From positions 682,001 to 746,000 of the forward strand of contig NZ_FOZG01000001.1 in NCBI RefSeq assembly GCF_900113315.1: a DNA stretch of 64,000 bases, read 5' to 3'. This document shows, piece by piece, positions 1 through 8,122 of the stretch (position 1 is its first letter; each line of letters starts with the position of its first letter). This DNA is from Sphingomonas jatrophae (lineage in GTDB: Bacteria > Pseudomonadota > Alphaproteobacteria > Sphingomonadales > Sphingomonadaceae). A program made the translations under genes and the position numbers. Below the pieces are notes generated by a model, which made no database searches, had not been told where the DNA came from, and worked only from the letters and a program-made list of their open reading frames with translations.

Positions 1-24
1 GCCCCTTGTGACGCCAGCGCCTAA
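1..24 (+). CDS. C-terminal end of an upstream gene (partial)
   Basis: The first 24 bases read as seven sense codons followed by TAA in frame 1, ending 26 nt before prfB. This is too short to identify. A penicillin-binding protein often precedes prfB in sphingomonads, but nothing visible here proves it. It could equally be non-coding. Confidence 0.25.
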   Translation, partial: APCDASA

Positions 25-50
25 TTGCCCGCTTCCGCAGGAGAAGCAGA

Positions 51-1178
51 ATGCGCGCCGAAGCGCAGGCCCATGTCGACAAGATCAACCAGGCGCTCGC
101 GCTGGTCCGCCGGTTCCTCGATTGGGATCGCGCCCTCCGCCGCCTTGATCAGCTGAATAACCGCGTCGAGGATCCGACGCTCTGGAACGACCCCAAGGCC
201 GCGCAGGAGGTGATGCGCGAGCGTCGCCGGCTCGACGAGTCGATCGGTGCCGCGAACGCCATCCAGCGTGAGCTTGATGATACGACCGAGCTGATGGAAA
301 TGGCCGAGGCGGAAGGCGATGCCGCCCTGGTCGACGAAGCGGTCGCCAGCCTCGCCGCATTGGCCGAGCGCGCGGAGCGCGACAAGGTCGCCGCGTTGCT
401 GGCCGGCGAGGCGGACGCGAACAACGCCTATATCGAGGTGAATGCCGGCGCTGGCGGCACCGAAAGCCAGGACTGGGCCGAGATGCTCCAGCGCATGTAT
501 ACGCGCTGGGCCGAGCGGCGCGGCCTGAAGGTGGAGCTGATCGATCAGCATGCCGGCGAGCAGGCGGGTATCAAGTCCGCCACCCTGCTGCTCAAGGGCG
601 AGAACGCCTACGGCTATGCCAAGACGGAGAGCGGCGTTCACCGCCTCGTCCGCATCTCGCCCTATGACAGCGCGGCACGGCGCCACACCAGCTTCTCGTC
701 CGTCTGGGTCTATCCCGAGGTGGATGATGACATCGATATCGAGGTGAACGAGAGCGAGCTGCGCATCGACACCTATCGGGCGTCGGGCGCGGGCGGTCAG
801 CACATCAACACGACCGATTCGGCGGTGCGCATCACGCACATCCCGACGAACATCGTCGTCCAGTGTCAGAATCAGCGCTCGCAGCACAAGAACCGCGCCG
901 AAGCGATGAAGCAGCTGAAAGCCCGGCTGTACGAGGCCGAGCTCCAGAAGCGCGAGGCTGAGGCCAACGCCACCGCCGCGAACAAGACGGACATCGGCTG
1001 GGGCCACCAGATCCGCAGCTACGTGCTCCAGCCCTATCAGCTGGTGAAGGATCTGCGCACCGGCGTCACCTCCACGGCCCCTGCCGAGGTGCTCGACGGC
1101 GCGCTCGATCCCTTCATGGCGGCGGCCCTGTCGCAGCGCGTGACCGGCGAAAAGGTGGACGTCGAGGACGTCGAGTGA
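51..1178 (+). CDS. prfB: Peptide chain release factor 2 (RF2)
   Basis: Class I release factor that recognises UGA and UAA stop codons on the ribosome and triggers peptidyl-tRNA hydrolysis. The peptidyl-transferase-centre GGQ motif is at residues 248-250. The stop-codon tripeptide is SPY (203-205), within VRISPYDS, where E. coli RF2 has SPF. The 375-residue length is normal for the family. An AGGAG ribosome site at 39-43 lies 7 nt before the ATG and fixes the start. The frame runs without interruption, so there is no in-frame UGA and no programmed +1 frameshift near codon 25, unlike E. coli prfB. The stop overlaps the GTG of the next gene, suggesting translational coupling. Confidence 0.96.
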   Translation: MRAEAQAHVDKINQALALVRRFLDWDRALRRLDQLNNRVEDPTLWNDPKAAQEVMRERRRLDESIGAANAIQRELDDTTELMEMAEAEGDAALVDEAVASLAALAERAERDKVAALLAGEADANNAYIEVNAGAGGTESQDWAEMLQRMYTRWAERRGLKVELIDQHAGEQAGIKSATLLLKGENAYGYAKTESGVHRLVRISPYDSAARRHTSFSSVWVYPEVDDDIDIEVNESELRIDTYRASGAGGQHINTTDSAVRITHIPTNIVVQCQNQRSQHKNRAEAMKQLKARLYEAELQKREAEANATAANKTDIGWGHQIRSYVLQPYQLVKDLRTGVTSTAPAEVLDGALDPFMAAALSQRVTGEKVDVEDVE

Positions 1179-1882
1179 CACGCAGGCTCGGCCTGCCGGC
1201 GCTGCTGCTGCTCGCGGCGTGCGGGGCCTCGCCCGACAAGGCAGCGAGGCCGCGGGACACCGACTTTCCGGTGCCTGCACGCGCCGTCGCACCGATCGTC
1301 TCCGATCGCTGGTCCAGCGAGGAGGCGCGCGATCGGCTGAGCGAGGCGGGCGCGGTAATGGATCGCGCCGGTATCCTGCCCGGAATGACGGTCGCGGATA
1401 TCGGTGCGGGCGAAGGTTATTACACCGTCCGCCTCGCCGCGCGCGTCGGCCCGGACGGCCGGGTACTAGCCGAGGACATTGTGCCCGCGGTGCGCGACCG
1501 GCTGGCCGCCCGCGTGGATCGCGAGCGGCTGGACAATGTCAGCGTCCGCCTCGGCACGCCCGAGGATCCGAAGCTGCCGCCTGACAGCTTCGATCGCGTG
1601 CTGATGGTGCACATGTATCACGAGATCGCCGCGCCCTACGAATTCCTCTGGAACGTGCGCCCGTCGCTCCGGAAGGGCGGCCGCCTGATCATCGTCGATC
1701 AGGATCGCGACACCGTGCACCACGGCACCCCACCGCGGCTGCTCGACTGCGAGCTGGCGGCGGTCGGTTACGTCCGGGTCGATCGCATGAAGATGCCGTC
1801 CGCCGGCGGCTACCTGGCTGCTTACGAGGCGCGCGGACCGCGGCCCGAGCCGGATGCGATCCGTCCCTGCACCGGGCTATAA
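1175..1882 (+). CDS. Class I SAM-dependent methyltransferase with a lipoprotein signal
   Basis: A 235-residue protein with a Rossmann methyltransferase core. Motif I is VADIGAGEGYYT (residues 73-84), followed by the acidic strand-2 residue in VLAEDI and a strand-4 region FDRVLMVHMYHEI. The GTG start overlaps the prfB stop. The N-terminus is short and basic, then hydrophobic, ending in a lipobox-like LLAAC with Cys16. It therefore looks like an exported lipoprotein, which is odd for an enzyme needing cytoplasmic SAM. Homologous proteins annotated as methyltransferases with signal peptides are common in Alphaproteobacteria. The substrate is unknown. The alternative is that the hydrophobic stretch is not processed. 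Confidence 0.8.
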   Translation: MTRRLGLPALLLLAACGASPDKAARPRDTDFPVPARAVAPIVSDRWSSEEARDRLSEAGAVMDRAGILPGMTVADIGAGEGYYTVRLAARVGPDGRVLAEDIVPAVRDRLAARVDRERLDNVSVRLGTPEDPKLPPDSFDRVLMVHMYHEIAAPYEFLWNVRPSLRKGGRLIIVDQDRDTVHHGTPPRLLDCELAAVGYVRVDRMKMPSAGGYLAAYEARGPRPEPDAIRPCTGL

Positions 1883-1909
1883 GCTGCGCTCGACTCGACG
1901 GAGGGCCTC

Positions 1910-2704
1910 TTGCGCCAATATCTCGACCTCATGGCGCTGATCCTCGATCGGGGTGCTGCGCAGCAGGATCGCACCGGCGTCGGCACGCGCTCGATCTTCG
2001 GCCACCAGATGCGCTTCGATCTGTCCGCGGGCTTCCCGCTGCTGACCACCAAGAAGCTGCACCTGCGCTCGATCATCGTCGAGCTGCTGTGGTTCCTGCG
2101 CGGCGATACCAACGTCCGGTGGCTGCACGAACGCAAGGTCTCGATCTGGGACGAGTGGGCCGACGAGAATGGCGATCTCGGCCCCGTCTACGGCAAGCAG
2201 TGGCGCGCTTGGGCGACAGCCGACGACCGCCATGTCGACCAGATCGCCGAGCTGGTGGCGCTGATCCGCCGCGACCCCGGCTCGCGCCGCCAGATCGTCA
2301 CCGCCTGGAACCCGGGCGAGCTGCACGCCATGGCGCTCAGCCCCTGTCATTGCCTGTTCCAGACCTACGTGGCGAACGGCCGCCTGTCGCTCCAGCTCTA
2401 TCAGCGCTCGGCCGACGTGTTCCTCGGCGTGCCGTTCAACATCGCGAGCTACGCGCTGCTGACGCACATGCTCGCCCAGCAATGCGATCTGGAGCCCGGC
2501 GACTTCATCTGGACGGGCGGCGATTGCCACCTCTACGCCAACCATCTCGAGCAGGCTTCGCTCCAGCTGAACCGCACGCCCGGCCCCCTGCCCCGCTTGG
2601 TGCTGCGCCGCCGCCCGGCGACGATCTTCGACTATGAGCCCGAGGATTTCGTGACCGAAGATTATGTCGCCCAGCCGCACATCAAGGCGCCGGTGGCCGT
2701 ATGA
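1910..2704 (+). CDS. thyA: Thymidylate synthase
   Basis: Converts dUMP and methylene-tetrahydrofolate to dTMP and dihydrofolate. The 264-residue length matches E. coli ThyA, and the nucleophile Cys146 sits in SPCHC. Other family blocks are visible: DRTGVGT (20-26), the phosphate-binding [18 protein letters not shown], and the C-terminal APVAV. The start is TTG: it follows a GGAGGG ribosome site (1900-1905) and gives MRQYLDLM, which aligns with the E. coli N-terminus. The stop overlaps the ATG of folA, so the dihydrofolate it makes is recycled by the next gene product. Confidence 0.97.
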   Translation: MRQYLDLMALILDRGAAQQDRTGVGTRSIFGHQMRFDLSAGFPLLTTKKLHLRSIIVELLWFLRGDTNVRWLHERKVSIWDEWADENGDLGPVYGKQWRAWATADDRHVDQIAELVALIRRDPGSRRQIVTAWNPGELHAMALSPCHCLFQTYVANGRLSLQLYQRSADVFLGVPFNIASYALLTHMLAQQCDLEPGDFIWTGGDCHLYANHLEQASLQLNRTPGPLPRLVLRRRPATIFDYEPEDFVTEDYVAQPHIKAPVAV

Positions 2705-3189
2705 ACGAAGGTGCGGGCGCGACACCCGAGATTGTCTTTGTCGTCGCACGCGGCGATAATGGGGTGATCGGCCAGGATGGCGCCCTGCCGTGGCACATCC
2801 CCGAGGACCTCAAGCACTTCAAGCAGCTGACCATGGGCAAGCCGATGCTGATGGGCCGTCGCACGTTCGACAGCCTGCCCGGCGTGCTCCCCGGTCGGCG
2901 CCATCTCGTCCTGACGCGCGACAATACGTGGCACGCAGAGGGCGCGGAGCCGGTCCATGACGTGGACGCCGCGCTCGCCCTGTGCGCTGATGCCCCCGAA
3001 CTGATGGTGATCGGCGGTGCGGAAATCTTCGCGCTGCTGATGGACCGTGCCCGGCGCATTGAGCTGACCGAGGTCCACCGCTCGCCGACCGGCGACGTGA
3101 AGATGCCGCCGCTCGGGCCCGGCTGGCGCGTGGCGGATCGCGAGATGGGCGGGCCCGACATCGATTTCGTCACTTTGGTGCGCGACTGA
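2701..3189 (+). CDS. folA: Dihydrofolate reductase
   Basis: Reduces dihydrofolate to tetrahydrofolate with NADPH and is the partner of thymidylate synthase. At 162 residues it is standard chromosomal DHFR size. Visible blocks are [17 protein letters not shown], with the active-site acid after the PWH turn, then the NADPH-binding [10 protein letters not shown] and the [11 protein letters not shown] strand. The ATG overlaps the thyA stop (ATGA), so the pair forms a translationally coupled operon. Confidence 0.96.
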   Translation: MNEGAGATPEIVFVVARGDNGVIGQDGALPWHIPEDLKHFKQLTMGKPMLMGRRTFDSLPGVLPGRRHLVLTRDNTWHAEGAEPVHDVDAALALCADAPELMVIGGAEIFALLMDRARRIELTEVHRSPTGDVKMPPLGPGWRVADREMGGPDIDFVTLVRD

Positions 3190-3217
3190 GCCCCGCCGCC
3201 GCCGCACCGCGCCGCCA

Positions 3218-3246
3218 TTGCCCCCCTCCTCACGCCCCCTTATAGG
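3218..3246 (+). promoter_or_regulatory. Candidate sigma70-type promoter of ribF-ileS-lspA
   Basis: TTGCCC (3218-3223) and TATAGG (3241-3246) are separated by 17 nt. The predicted transcription start is near 3253, only a few bases before the ribF ATG at 3256, so the mRNA would be almost leaderless. No FMN riboswitch fits in the 66-nt gap. Prediction by eye only. Confidence 0.5.
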
Positions 3247-3255
3247 CCCGCGATC

Positions 3256-4188
3256 ATGGAGCGGCTGACAAGCGACCGCCCGGTGCCGGAGCATCTGCGC
3301 GGCGGCGTGGTCGCGCTTGGCAATTTCGACGGCTTTCATCGTGGTCACCAGGCGGTGGCGGCGCGCGCCCGTGCGCTTGCGCGCGAACAGGGCCGCCCGC
3401 TGCTGATCGCCACCTTTGATCCGCACCCCGTCCGCTACTTCCGGCCGGATGTGCCACCCTTCGCCATCACTACGCTTGAGCAGCGAGCGCAGCTGTTCGC
3501 GGCGGCGGGGGCGGACGCAATGCTGGTATTCCGCTTCGACGCCGCGCTCGCCGCCATCTCGCCCGAGACGTTCGTCGCCGGGCGGCTGGTCGCGGAGGCA
3601 GGCGCCGCAGTGGTGGTGACGGGCCGCGACTTCACCTTCGGCAAGGATCGGGCGGGCGATGTCGCGGCGCTTGCCACCTTTGGCGCGCGGCACGGCCTTG
3701 CCACTCACGTCGTCGATCCGGTGGCGGACGGCACCGCCGCCATCTCGTCCAGCCGCATCCGTGCGGCGCTGCGCGACGGCGACTGCGAGACCGCGACGGC
3801 GCTGCTCACCCGCCCCTTCGCGATCGAGGGCATCGTCCAGCATGGCGACAAGCTCGGCCGCACAATCGGCTATCCCACCGCCAACATCGTGCTGGGTGAT
3901 TATCTCCGCCCCGCTTACGGCATCTATGCGGTGCAAGGGCTGCTGCCCGACGGACGCATTGTGGATGGAGCGGCGAACCTCGGCATCCGCCCGAGCTTCG
4001 ATCCACCGAAAGAATTGCTGGAGCCCTATTTCTTCGATTACTCCGGCGATCTCTATGGGCACCGGATCGAGGTGCAGCTCGTCTCCTTCATCCGCCCCGA
4101 AGCCAAGTTCGACGGGCTCGACGCCCTGGTCGCGCAGATGGACGCCGATTGCGCCGAGGCGCGCCGTCGTCTAGCCGCCTCCGCCTGA
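3256..4188 (+). CDS. ribF: Bifunctional riboflavin kinase / FAD synthetase
   Basis: Makes FMN from riboflavin and then FAD. The N-terminal nucleotidyltransferase carries LGNFDGFHRGHQ (about residues 17-28) and the SSSRIR loop. The C-terminal riboflavin kinase domain carries GRTIGYPTANI and the NLGIRPSF strand. The 310-residue length is typical. No clear Shine-Dalgarno precedes the ATG, which fits the near-leaderless transcript predicted from the promoter just upstream. The stop overlaps the ileS ATG (TGATG). The ribF-ileS-lspA order is widely conserved in Proteobacteria. Confidence 0.95.
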   Translation: MERLTSDRPVPEHLRGGVVALGNFDGFHRGHQAVAARARALAREQGRPLLIATFDPHPVRYFRPDVPPFAITTLEQRAQLFAAAGADAMLVFRFDAALAAISPETFVAGRLVAEAGAAVVVTGRDFTFGKDRAGDVAALATFGARHGLATHVVDPVADGTAAISSSRIRAALRDGDCETATALLTRPFAIEGIVQHGDKLGRTIGYPTANIVLGDYLRPAYGIYAVQGLLPDGRIVDGAANLGIRPSFDPPKELLEPYFFDYSGDLYGHRIEVQLVSFIRPEAKFDGLDALVAQMDADCAEARRRLAASA

Positions 4189-7109
4189 TGACCGACAGCA
4201 AGCAAGCCGACGACTGGCGCTCGACCGTCTTCCTGCCGAAGACCGATTTTCCCATGAAAGCGGGCCTTGCGCAGAAGGAGCCCGCCATCCTCGCCCGCTG
4301 GGCGGCGGACGATCTCTACGGCCGCCTCCGCCGCGAGCGCGCCGGGCGCGAGCGGTTCATCCTCCACGATGGCCCGCCCTATGCCAATGGCGATATCCAC
4401 ATGGGCCACGCCATGAACAAGGTGCTGAAGGACATCATCGTCCGCAGCCAGACCCTGCTCGGCAAGGATGCGCCCTACGTCCCCGGCTGGGACTGCCACG
4501 GCCTGCCGATCGAGTGGAAGGTCGAGGAGGCTTACCGCGCCAAGAAGCTGAACAAGGACGAGGTCGATCCCGTCCAGTTCCGCGCCGAATGCCGCGCCTA
4601 TGCCGAGAAGTGGGTCGGCATTCAGCGCGAGCAGTTCAAGCGCCTGGGCGCGATGGGCGACTGGGACGACCCCTACCTCACCATGACGTTCGAGGCCGAG
4701 GCGACGATCGCGGGCGAGCTGCTGAAGTTCGCCGAGAGCGGCCAGCTTTATCGCGGCGCGAAGCCCGTCATGTGGTCCCCCGTGGAGAAGACCGCGCTGG
4801 CCGAGGCCGAGGTCGAATATGAGGACATCACCTCGACCCAGATCGACGTGGCGTTCGAGATCGTCGAGAGCCCCATCCCCGAGCTGGTCGGCGCGCATGC
4901 GGTGATCTGGACGACGACGCCGTGGACGATCCCGGTCAACCAGGCGATCGCCTATGGGCCGGACGTGGAGTACGTGCTCCTCGCCGATGGTAGCCGGCGC
5001 TATCTCGTCGCGCAGCGGCTCGCTCAAGAGTTTGCCCGTCGTGCTGGCCTCGGTTTCGATGATGTTACGAGCTACTTGGATGACATGATCGCGGCTGGCG
5101 GGCGGTTCTATACCGCTGCCGACCTCGCCGGCACCGTCGCCCGTCACCCGATGCACGAACTCGGCGGCTTCTTCGCCCGCCCGCGCCCGTTCCTGCCCGG
5201 CGACTTCGTCACCACCGATGCCGGCACGGGCCTCGTCCACATGGCGCCCGATCATGGCGAGGACGATTTCGAGCTGTGCAAGGCGAACGGCCTCGAGCCC
5301 GTCTTCGCGGTCGAGGGCGACGGCAAGTATCGCGCAGACTGGGCGTGGCTCGGTGGTCAGGGCTCGGTCATCAACCCGAAGTTCAATGCGCCGGACGGCC
5401 CGATCTGCTCGGCATTGCGCGAGACGGGCGCGCTGCTCGCCGCCTCGGCCGACTATCGCCACAGCTATCCGCACTCGTGGCGCTCCAAGGCCAAGGTCAT
5501 CTTCCGCGCCACGCCGCAATGGTTCATCGGCATGGACCGCGGCATCTCACAGCACCTGCCGGGGGCAGGTGCTGGAGCCGCGGTCGGCTCGCAAGGCGAG
5601 CCGTCGGCCCTCTCTGATTCGGGCAACGCGCCCACCCTTCGCGGCCTCGCGCTCGACGCGATCGAGCGGACGCGCTGGGTGCCGGCCAAGTCGCGCAACC
5701 GCATCGAGGCGATGGTCGCCGGCCGCCCCGATTGGGTGATCTCGCGCCAGCGCGCCTGGGGCGTGCCCATCGCCCTCTACGTGAACCGGCAGACGGGCGA
5801 CTATCTGCGCGATCCCGCCGTCAACGCGCGCATCCTCGAGGCCTTCCGTGCAGGCGGCGCAGACGCTTGGTACACGGCAGACCATCAGGCGCTGCTGGGG
5901 GACGCCTATGATGCCGCAGCCTACGAGCCGGTCAGCGACATTCTCGACGTCTGGTTCGACAGCGGCTCCACCCACGCCTTCGTCATCGAGGGCCGCTACG
6001 GCGCCGGCACGCGCGCGAACCTCTATGTCGAGGGCTCCGACCAACATCGCGGCTGGTTCCAGTCCTCGCTGCTGGAGAGCTGCGGCACGCGCGGTCGCGC
6101 GCCCTATGACGCGGTGCTGACGCACGGCTTCGCGCTCGACGGCCAGGGGCGCAAGATGTCCAAGTCTGTCGGCAACGTCGTCGATCCGCTTAAGGTGATG
6201 GAGACAAGCGGCGCGGACATCCTCCGCCTGTGGGTCGCCTCAACCGACTACGCCGAGGACGTGCGCATCGGCCAGGAGGTGCTGAACACCACTGGCGACG
6301 CCTATCGCAAGCTGCGCAACAGCTTTCGCTATCTGCTCGGCGCGCTGGCCGGCTTCGACGAGGCCGAGCGTATGCCTGCGGCGGAGATGCCCGAGCTCGA
6401 ACGCTACATACTGGCGCGCCTGGCGGAGCTGGACCGGACGCTCAAGGAAGCAGTGGAAGGGTTTGAGTTCACGCGTTATTCGTCGGCGCTGGTGGATTTC
6501 GTCAACGGCGATCTGTCCGCCTTCTTCTTCGACATCCGCAAGGACAGCCTCTACTGCGACGGGTCTGCCGATCCGAAACGGCGCGCCTATCGCACCGTGC
6601 TCGACACGCTGTTCCACGCGCTCGTTCGCTATGCCGCACCCATCCTCTGCTTTACCGCCGAGGAAGCCTGGAGCGCCCGCTTCCCGGATGCTGGCTCCGT
6701 CCATCTGCTCGAATGGCTCGCCGTCGACCCGTCCTGGGCGAACGAGGATCTGCTCGTCCGCTGGGCGCGTCTGCGCGAGATCCGGGGGGCGATGACTGCC
6801 GCGATCGAGCCGCTTCGTCGCGAGAAGTTCGTCGGCTCCAGCCTTGAGGCGGACGTTACCCTGCTCGCTTACGATCCGGCCGATCTGCCGCTGATTGAGG
6901 CCGCGAACATGGCCGAGATCGGTATTGTGGCAAAGGTGCAGGTCCAGCCCGCCGATCCGGTCGAGGACGCGGCCGGTATCTGCGCCGAGGTCGCCAAGAC
7001 CGAGTGGGACAAGTGTGGTCGCTGCTGGCGTCACCTGCCCGAGGTCGAGGTCGAAGGTGCGCTGTGTGATCGGTGCAGCGATGTCGTCGGAGCGCATGCG
7101 CATGGCTGA
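4188..7109 (+). CDS. ileS: Isoleucyl-tRNA synthetase
   Basis: Charges tRNA-Ile and is about 973 residues from the ATG that overlaps the ribF stop. The class I HIGH signature appears as HMGH near residue 70. KMSKS is in GRKMSKSVGN near residue 655. The C-terminal zinc finger has CGRC and CDRC pairs (7014-7078). The editing domain includes TTTPWTIP. The unusual point is an in-frame insertion of roughly 29 residues (about 453-482) between FIGMDRG and TLRGLAL, rich in Gly, Ala and Ser, where E. coli IleRS has only a short connector. The inserted DNA consists of two stem-loops (see 5550-5603). Reading frame and downstream domains are intact, so the enzyme is presumably functional. Confidence 0.97.
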   Translation: MTDSKQADDWRSTVFLPKTDFPMKAGLAQKEPAILARWAADDLYGRLRRERAGRERFILHDGPPYANGDIHMGHAMNKVLKDIIVRSQTLLGKDAPYVPGWDCHGLPIEWKVEEAYRAKKLNKDEVDPVQFRAECRAYAEKWVGIQREQFKRLGAMGDWDDPYLTMTFEAEATIAGELLKFAESGQLYRGAKPVMWSPVEKTALAEAEVEYEDITSTQIDVAFEIVESPIPELVGAHAVIWTTTPWTIPVNQAIAYGPDVEYVLLADGSRRYLVAQRLAQEFARRAGLGFDDVTSYLDDMIAAGGRFYTAADLAGTVARHPMHELGGFFARPRPFLPGDFVTTDAGTGLVHMAPDHGEDDFELCKANGLEPVFAVEGDGKYRADWAWLGGQGSVINPKFNAPDGPICSALRETGALLAASADYRHSYPHSWRSKAKVIFRATPQWFIGMDRGISQHLPGAGAGAAVGSQGEPSALSDSGNAPTLRGLALDAIERTRWVPAKSRNRIEAMVAGRPDWVISRQRAWGVPIALYVNRQTGDYLRDPAVNARILEAFRAGGADAWYTADHQALLGDAYDAAAYEPVSDILDVWFDSGSTHAFVIEGRYGAGTRANLYVEGSDQHRGWFQSSLLESCGTRGRAPYDAVLTHGFALDGQGRKMSKSVGNVVDPLKVMETSGADILRLWVASTDYAEDVRIGQEVLNTTGDAYRKLRNSFRYLLGALAGFDEAERMPAAEMPELERYILARLAELDRTLKEAVEGFEFTRYSSALVDFVNGDLSAFFFDIRKDSLYCDGSADPKRRAYRTVLDTLFHALVRYAAPILCFTAEEAWSARFPDAGSVHLLEWLAVDPSWANEDLLVRWARLREIRGAMTAAIEPLRREKFVGSSLEADVTLLAYDPADLPLIEAANMAEIGIVAKVQVQPADPVEDAAGICAEVAKTEWDKCGRCWRHLPEVEVEGALCDRCSDVVGAHAHG
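5550..5603 (+). repeat. Tandem palindromic element inserted in ileS
   Basis: Two perfect stem-loops lie side by side inside the coding sequence. The first has 11-nt arms (5550-5560 and 5564-5574) around GGG. The second has 8-nt arms (5585-5592 and 5596-5603) around AAG. They encode the extra Gly/Ala/Ser-rich residues of IleRS. The whole extra segment runs to about 5630 and keeps the frame. It resembles in concept the palindromic elements that sit inside protein genes of Rickettsia; sequence relatedness is not claimed. Confidence 0.75.
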
Positions 7110-7614
7110 GGCGCACGCCCGGCACTTCCGCATGGGGCTGATCGTCGCGGGCCTGGTCTTCCTGCTCGATCAGGCGATCAAATGGGCGATCGTCGGCCCG
7201 CTGGCGCTTCGCGAGCGATTGGTGATCGAGATGCTGCCCATCTTCGATCTGCGCTGGGTGGAGAATCGCGGCGTATCGATGGGCTTTCTCACGGCCGATA
7301 CCGCGCTCGCCCGCTGGCTGCTTGTGGGCATGACGGGGCTAATCGCGACAGGTGTTACAATCTGGCTCTATCGTGAGCGCAACCGGACGGACGCGACCGC
7401 GTTGGGGCTGGTGCTCGGCGGCGCGCTCGGCAACATCCTTGATCGGGTGCGGTTCGGCTATGTGGCCGACTTTCTCGATCTGCACTTCGGTAACTTCCGA
7501 CCCTTTTTGGTCTTCAACGTGGCCGATGCGGCGATTAGCATCGGCGTCCTGCTGCTCGTGCTCCGCGCGCTCCTGACGCGCGAGTCCGGCAAATCGGAGA
7601 AAGTGAATGCGTAA
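7102..7614 (+). CDS. lspA: Lipoprotein signal peptidase (signal peptidase II)
   Basis: Inner-membrane aspartyl protease that cleaves prolipoproteins before the lipidated Cys. About 170 residues with four hydrophobic segments. Conserved family blocks are ENRGVSMG, then GALGNILDRVRFGYVADFLD and FNVADAAIS; the Asp residues in NILDR and NVADA correspond to the catalytic pair. The chosen ATG overlaps the ileS stop and follows CGGAG at 7088-7092. In-frame ATGs at 7081 and 7096 are possible. It acts on the several lipoproteins encoded in this window. Confidence 0.94.
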   Translation: MAEAHARHFRMGLIVAGLVFLLDQAIKWAIVGPLALRERLVIEMLPIFDLRWVENRGVSMGFLTADTALARWLLVGMTGLIATGVTIWLYRERNRTDATALGLVLGGALGNILDRVRFGYVADFLDLHFGNFRPFLVFNVADAAISIGVLLLVLRALLTRESGKSEKVNA

Positions 7615-8026
7615 GCTCGGCCCCGTCATCGTCATCGCGCTGGCGGCGCTTTCGCTCGGCGGCTGCGGCCGTGCCGGCGGCGGCGTGTTCGGCAACAAGG
7701 GCCCGGACGAGTTCCAGGTCGCGCGCCGCGCCCCGCTCGTCATCCCGCCCGATTTCGCGATGCGCCCGCCGCGTCCCGGCGCGCCGCGTCCGCAGGAAGC
7801 CGATTCGAGCACGCAGGCGCTGAACGCCCTGTTCGGCGGGCAGCAGCGGGTCAGCGGGGGCGAGGCGGCGCTGCTCAACTCGGCCGGTCGCCCGGGTGAG
7901 CCCGGCATGCGCTCCGAGGCAGGCGACCCCGACACGACGGTCGTCAACAAGGGCGCCACCACGCGCGACATCCTCAACGCACCCGTCGGCGCCGGCCAGG
8001 AAGCGTCCGCCTCTACCCCGCAATAA
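7607..8026 (+). CDS. DUF3035-type lipoprotein
   Basis: A 139-residue predicted lipoprotein: basic start, hydrophobic core and LGGC with Cys20. The block FQVARRAPLVIPPDF and the following Pro/Arg-rich MRPPRPG are the signature of the alphaproteobacterial DUF3035 family. The rest is low complexity and Gly/Ala rich. A GGAGA ribosome site lies inside the end of lspA, and the two genes overlap by 8 nt. The position directly before tamA suggests an envelope role; the function is not established here. Confidence 0.82.
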   Translation: MRKLGPVIVIALAALSLGGCGRAGGGVFGNKGPDEFQVARRAPLVIPPDFAMRPPRPGAPRPQEADSSTQALNALFGGQQRVSGGEAALLNSAGRPGEPGMRSEAGDPDTTVVNKGATTRDILNAPVGAGQEASASTPQ

Positions 8027-8122
8027 ATTCCTGCGGTTAACGGCACCGCAACGCGTTCCATGCGTTGCGGGGTTGTGGGAGGGTACCGGCGCAGGGCGGA
8101 ACCCACGGCCGGGGACGTGTTG

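Noticed and set aside
3190-3255. FMN riboswitch upstream of ribF
   Set aside because: The gap is only 66 nt and lacks the conserved aptamer core; the predicted transcript is nearly leaderless.
2662-4062. Minus-strand frame opposite folA and ribF
   Set aside because: Shadow of two clearly identified enzymes; crosses the intergenic promoter.
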